From NCBI GenBank assembly GCA_018715565.1, contig DVLJ01000010.1:1-37424 (forward strand): a DNA stretch of 37,424 nucleotides, read 5' to 3'. Origin of the DNA: Candidatus Ventrimonas merdavium. Its GTDB lineage: Bacteria > Bacillota > Clostridia > Lachnospirales > Lachnospiraceae. Numbering within the stretch: the stretch's first letter is position 1; every line of letters begins with the position of its first letter. The position numbers were made by a program, and so were the translations under genes. Positions 36,595 through 37,424 of this stretch are shown in pieces. The notes beneath the pieces were generated by a model. That model made no database searches, had not been told where the DNA came from, and was given only the letters and a program-made list of their open reading frames with translations.

Positions 36595-37424
36595 ATGCCG
36601 AAAAAGCCCATGTTATGCGTAGAGGATTTGATTGCTCATTCAAAAGAAAAAGGGATTGGATTTGAGATAATGTCAGAGGATGCTGCGAAAGATTACTTGG
36701 CGCAAAACAATAATTATTTTAAGCTTACCTCTTATAGAAAGAATTATCCCAAAATTACGAATGGTATACGAGAAGGACAGTATGATAAGCTGGATTTTGC
36801 GCATCTGATAGAACTAGCTCGGATTGATGTGGAGATTCGGCATATTCTTCTTAAAATGTGTCTTGATATAGAGCATTTTTTGAAAGTGCGCCTGATAAGG
36901 GCTGTAGAGGATAATATGCAGGCGTATGGTGCCGAGGATGGGTATAAGATTGTCACGGATTTTCTGATTGATTCAGGTACATCTGATTTTGATATTCGAG
37001 CAGCGAATATGTCCAAGCGGGCGGGAGCGATATCCAGAAAAATAAAACTAAATCAAAAGAATCCATATTGTGAAGGATTAATGCTGAAATATCATGACAG
37101 CATGCCAATCTGGGCTTTTGTGGAAGTGATTTCGTTTGGTGACTTACAGGATCTTATCTGCTTTTATTCAGGTTTGACGGGATGGGAACCACCGGTGGAT
37201 GCTAGAAGTCTCGACCGAGTACGTCAGATCCGAAATGCCGCGGCACATAATAACTGTATTATTAATGACTTAAATTCATGTGAAATCCCAAGTAAAACTC
37301 CGCGTTTTATCACAGAATTTGTCAGCAAGGCGGGGATAGGAAGCAATATGCGGCAAAAAAAGTTATCGAATCGTAGAATTAATCAAATTGTTCATTTGCT
37401 TTATGTTTATGATAAGGTGGTCAC
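36595..37424 (+). CDS. Abi_2/AbiD-family abortive infection protein (3' truncated by the window)
   Basis: At least 276 residues from the ATG at 36595 (GAGGGAGA before it); the frame is open to the window edge. 'NNYFKLTSYRKNYPK' (about 39-53) and 'LIELARIDVEIRHILLKMCL' with 'DIEHFLKVRL' (about 71-100) are Abi_2 marks. 'PIWAFVEVISFGDLQDL' (about 176-192) and 'VRQIRNAAAHNNCIIN' (about 209-224, R213 to H218) follow. The last is the RNxxxH motif of HEPN RNases. Such proteins stop phage growth by killing or arresting the infected cell. Its A/T-rich codons (ATT, AAT, GAT, AAA) contrast with the GC-rich neighbours, indicating horizontal transfer. The 3' end is unseen. Confidence 0.85.
   Translation, partial: MPKKPMLCVEDLIAHSKEKGIGFEIMSEDAAKDYLAQNNNYFKLTSYRKNYPKITNGIREGQYDKLDFAHLIELARIDVEIRHILLKMCLDIEHFLKVRLIRAVEDNMQAYGAEDGYKIVTDFLIDSGTSDFDIRAANMSKRAGAISRKIKLNQKNPYCEGLMLKYHDSMPIWAFVEVISFGDLQDLICFYSGLTGWEPPVDARSLDRVRQIRNAAAHNNCIINDLNSCEIPSKTPRFITEFVSKAGIGSNMRQKKLSNRRINQIVHLLYVYDKVV

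Noticed and set aside
1-37424. CRISPR array, tRNA, rRNA or insertion sequence
   Set aside because: No regular spacer-repeat pattern, no cloverleaf and no transposase-like frame were found on reading both strands; short repeats present are described separately.

Overview
The window reads as the chromosome of a moderately GC-rich, anaerobe-type Bacillota, most likely a Lachnospiraceae-like gut Clostridium. The evidence is AGGAGG ribosome sites, consensus sigma-A promoters, U-tailed hairpin terminators, an ispE-GntR pair, a DUF624/YesL protein, and many sugar-acid and organic-acid transport genes. This placement is inferred from gene content and style; there is no rRNA or other phylogenetic marker to confirm it.

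Layout. 1-1085: end of a pectin/uronate-type operon (GH105 C-terminus, TIM-barrel isomerase). 1225-4247: BCCT transporter, divergent from a membrane-anchored metallo-beta-lactamase-fold protein. 4350-10176: a coherent catabolic locus with a HutC-type GntR regulator, an AtuA-family (DUF1446) protein, a DUF4387 protein, a TRAP-type large permease, a small membrane protein and a sodium:solute symporter. A consensus promoter with a palindromic operator precedes AtuA, and an intrinsic terminator splits the enzyme genes from the transporter genes. 10243-23728: mostly core or scattered genes (zinc-dependent phospholipase-like, AGCS carrier, cyclophilin, GNAT, YesL, FCD-GntR, ispE, lysA, MATE). This stretch ends in a PrpR-type regulator whose AAA+ domain has lost its ATPase and sigma-54 motifs.

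24024-28987: a tartronate-semialdehyde reductase (GarR), a DapA-superfamily aldolase, a glycerate 2-kinase, an aldo/keto reductase and an AEC carrier. Together they suggest aldarate breakdown: ketodeoxyglucarate is cleaved to pyruvate and tartronate semialdehyde, which goes to glycerate and then 2-phosphoglycerate. The gap in front holds a 14-bp degenerate tandem array and a nested palindrome touching the promoter.

29039-36404: a hydroxyacid module. A LarA-like (nickel-pincer racemase family) gene lies between two paralogous LysR regulators. The second LysR is divergent from a complete tripartite tricarboxylate transporter (TctC-TctB-TctA) and a B3-like metallo-hydrolase. Its intergenic region has two overlapping consensus promoters and a textbook LysR box.

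36595-end: an AT-rich Abi_2/AbiD-type abortive-infection gene with a HEPN RNxxxH motif, cut by the window edge. It looks foreign and may mark the edge of a defence island.

The two best candidates for undescribed biology are the AtuA-DUF4387-TRAP-SSS locus, whose substrate is unknown, and the LarA/TctCBA/MBL module with its twin LysR regulators. No tRNA, rRNA, CRISPR array or insertion sequence was seen, and no gene-free stretch exceeds 300 bp.
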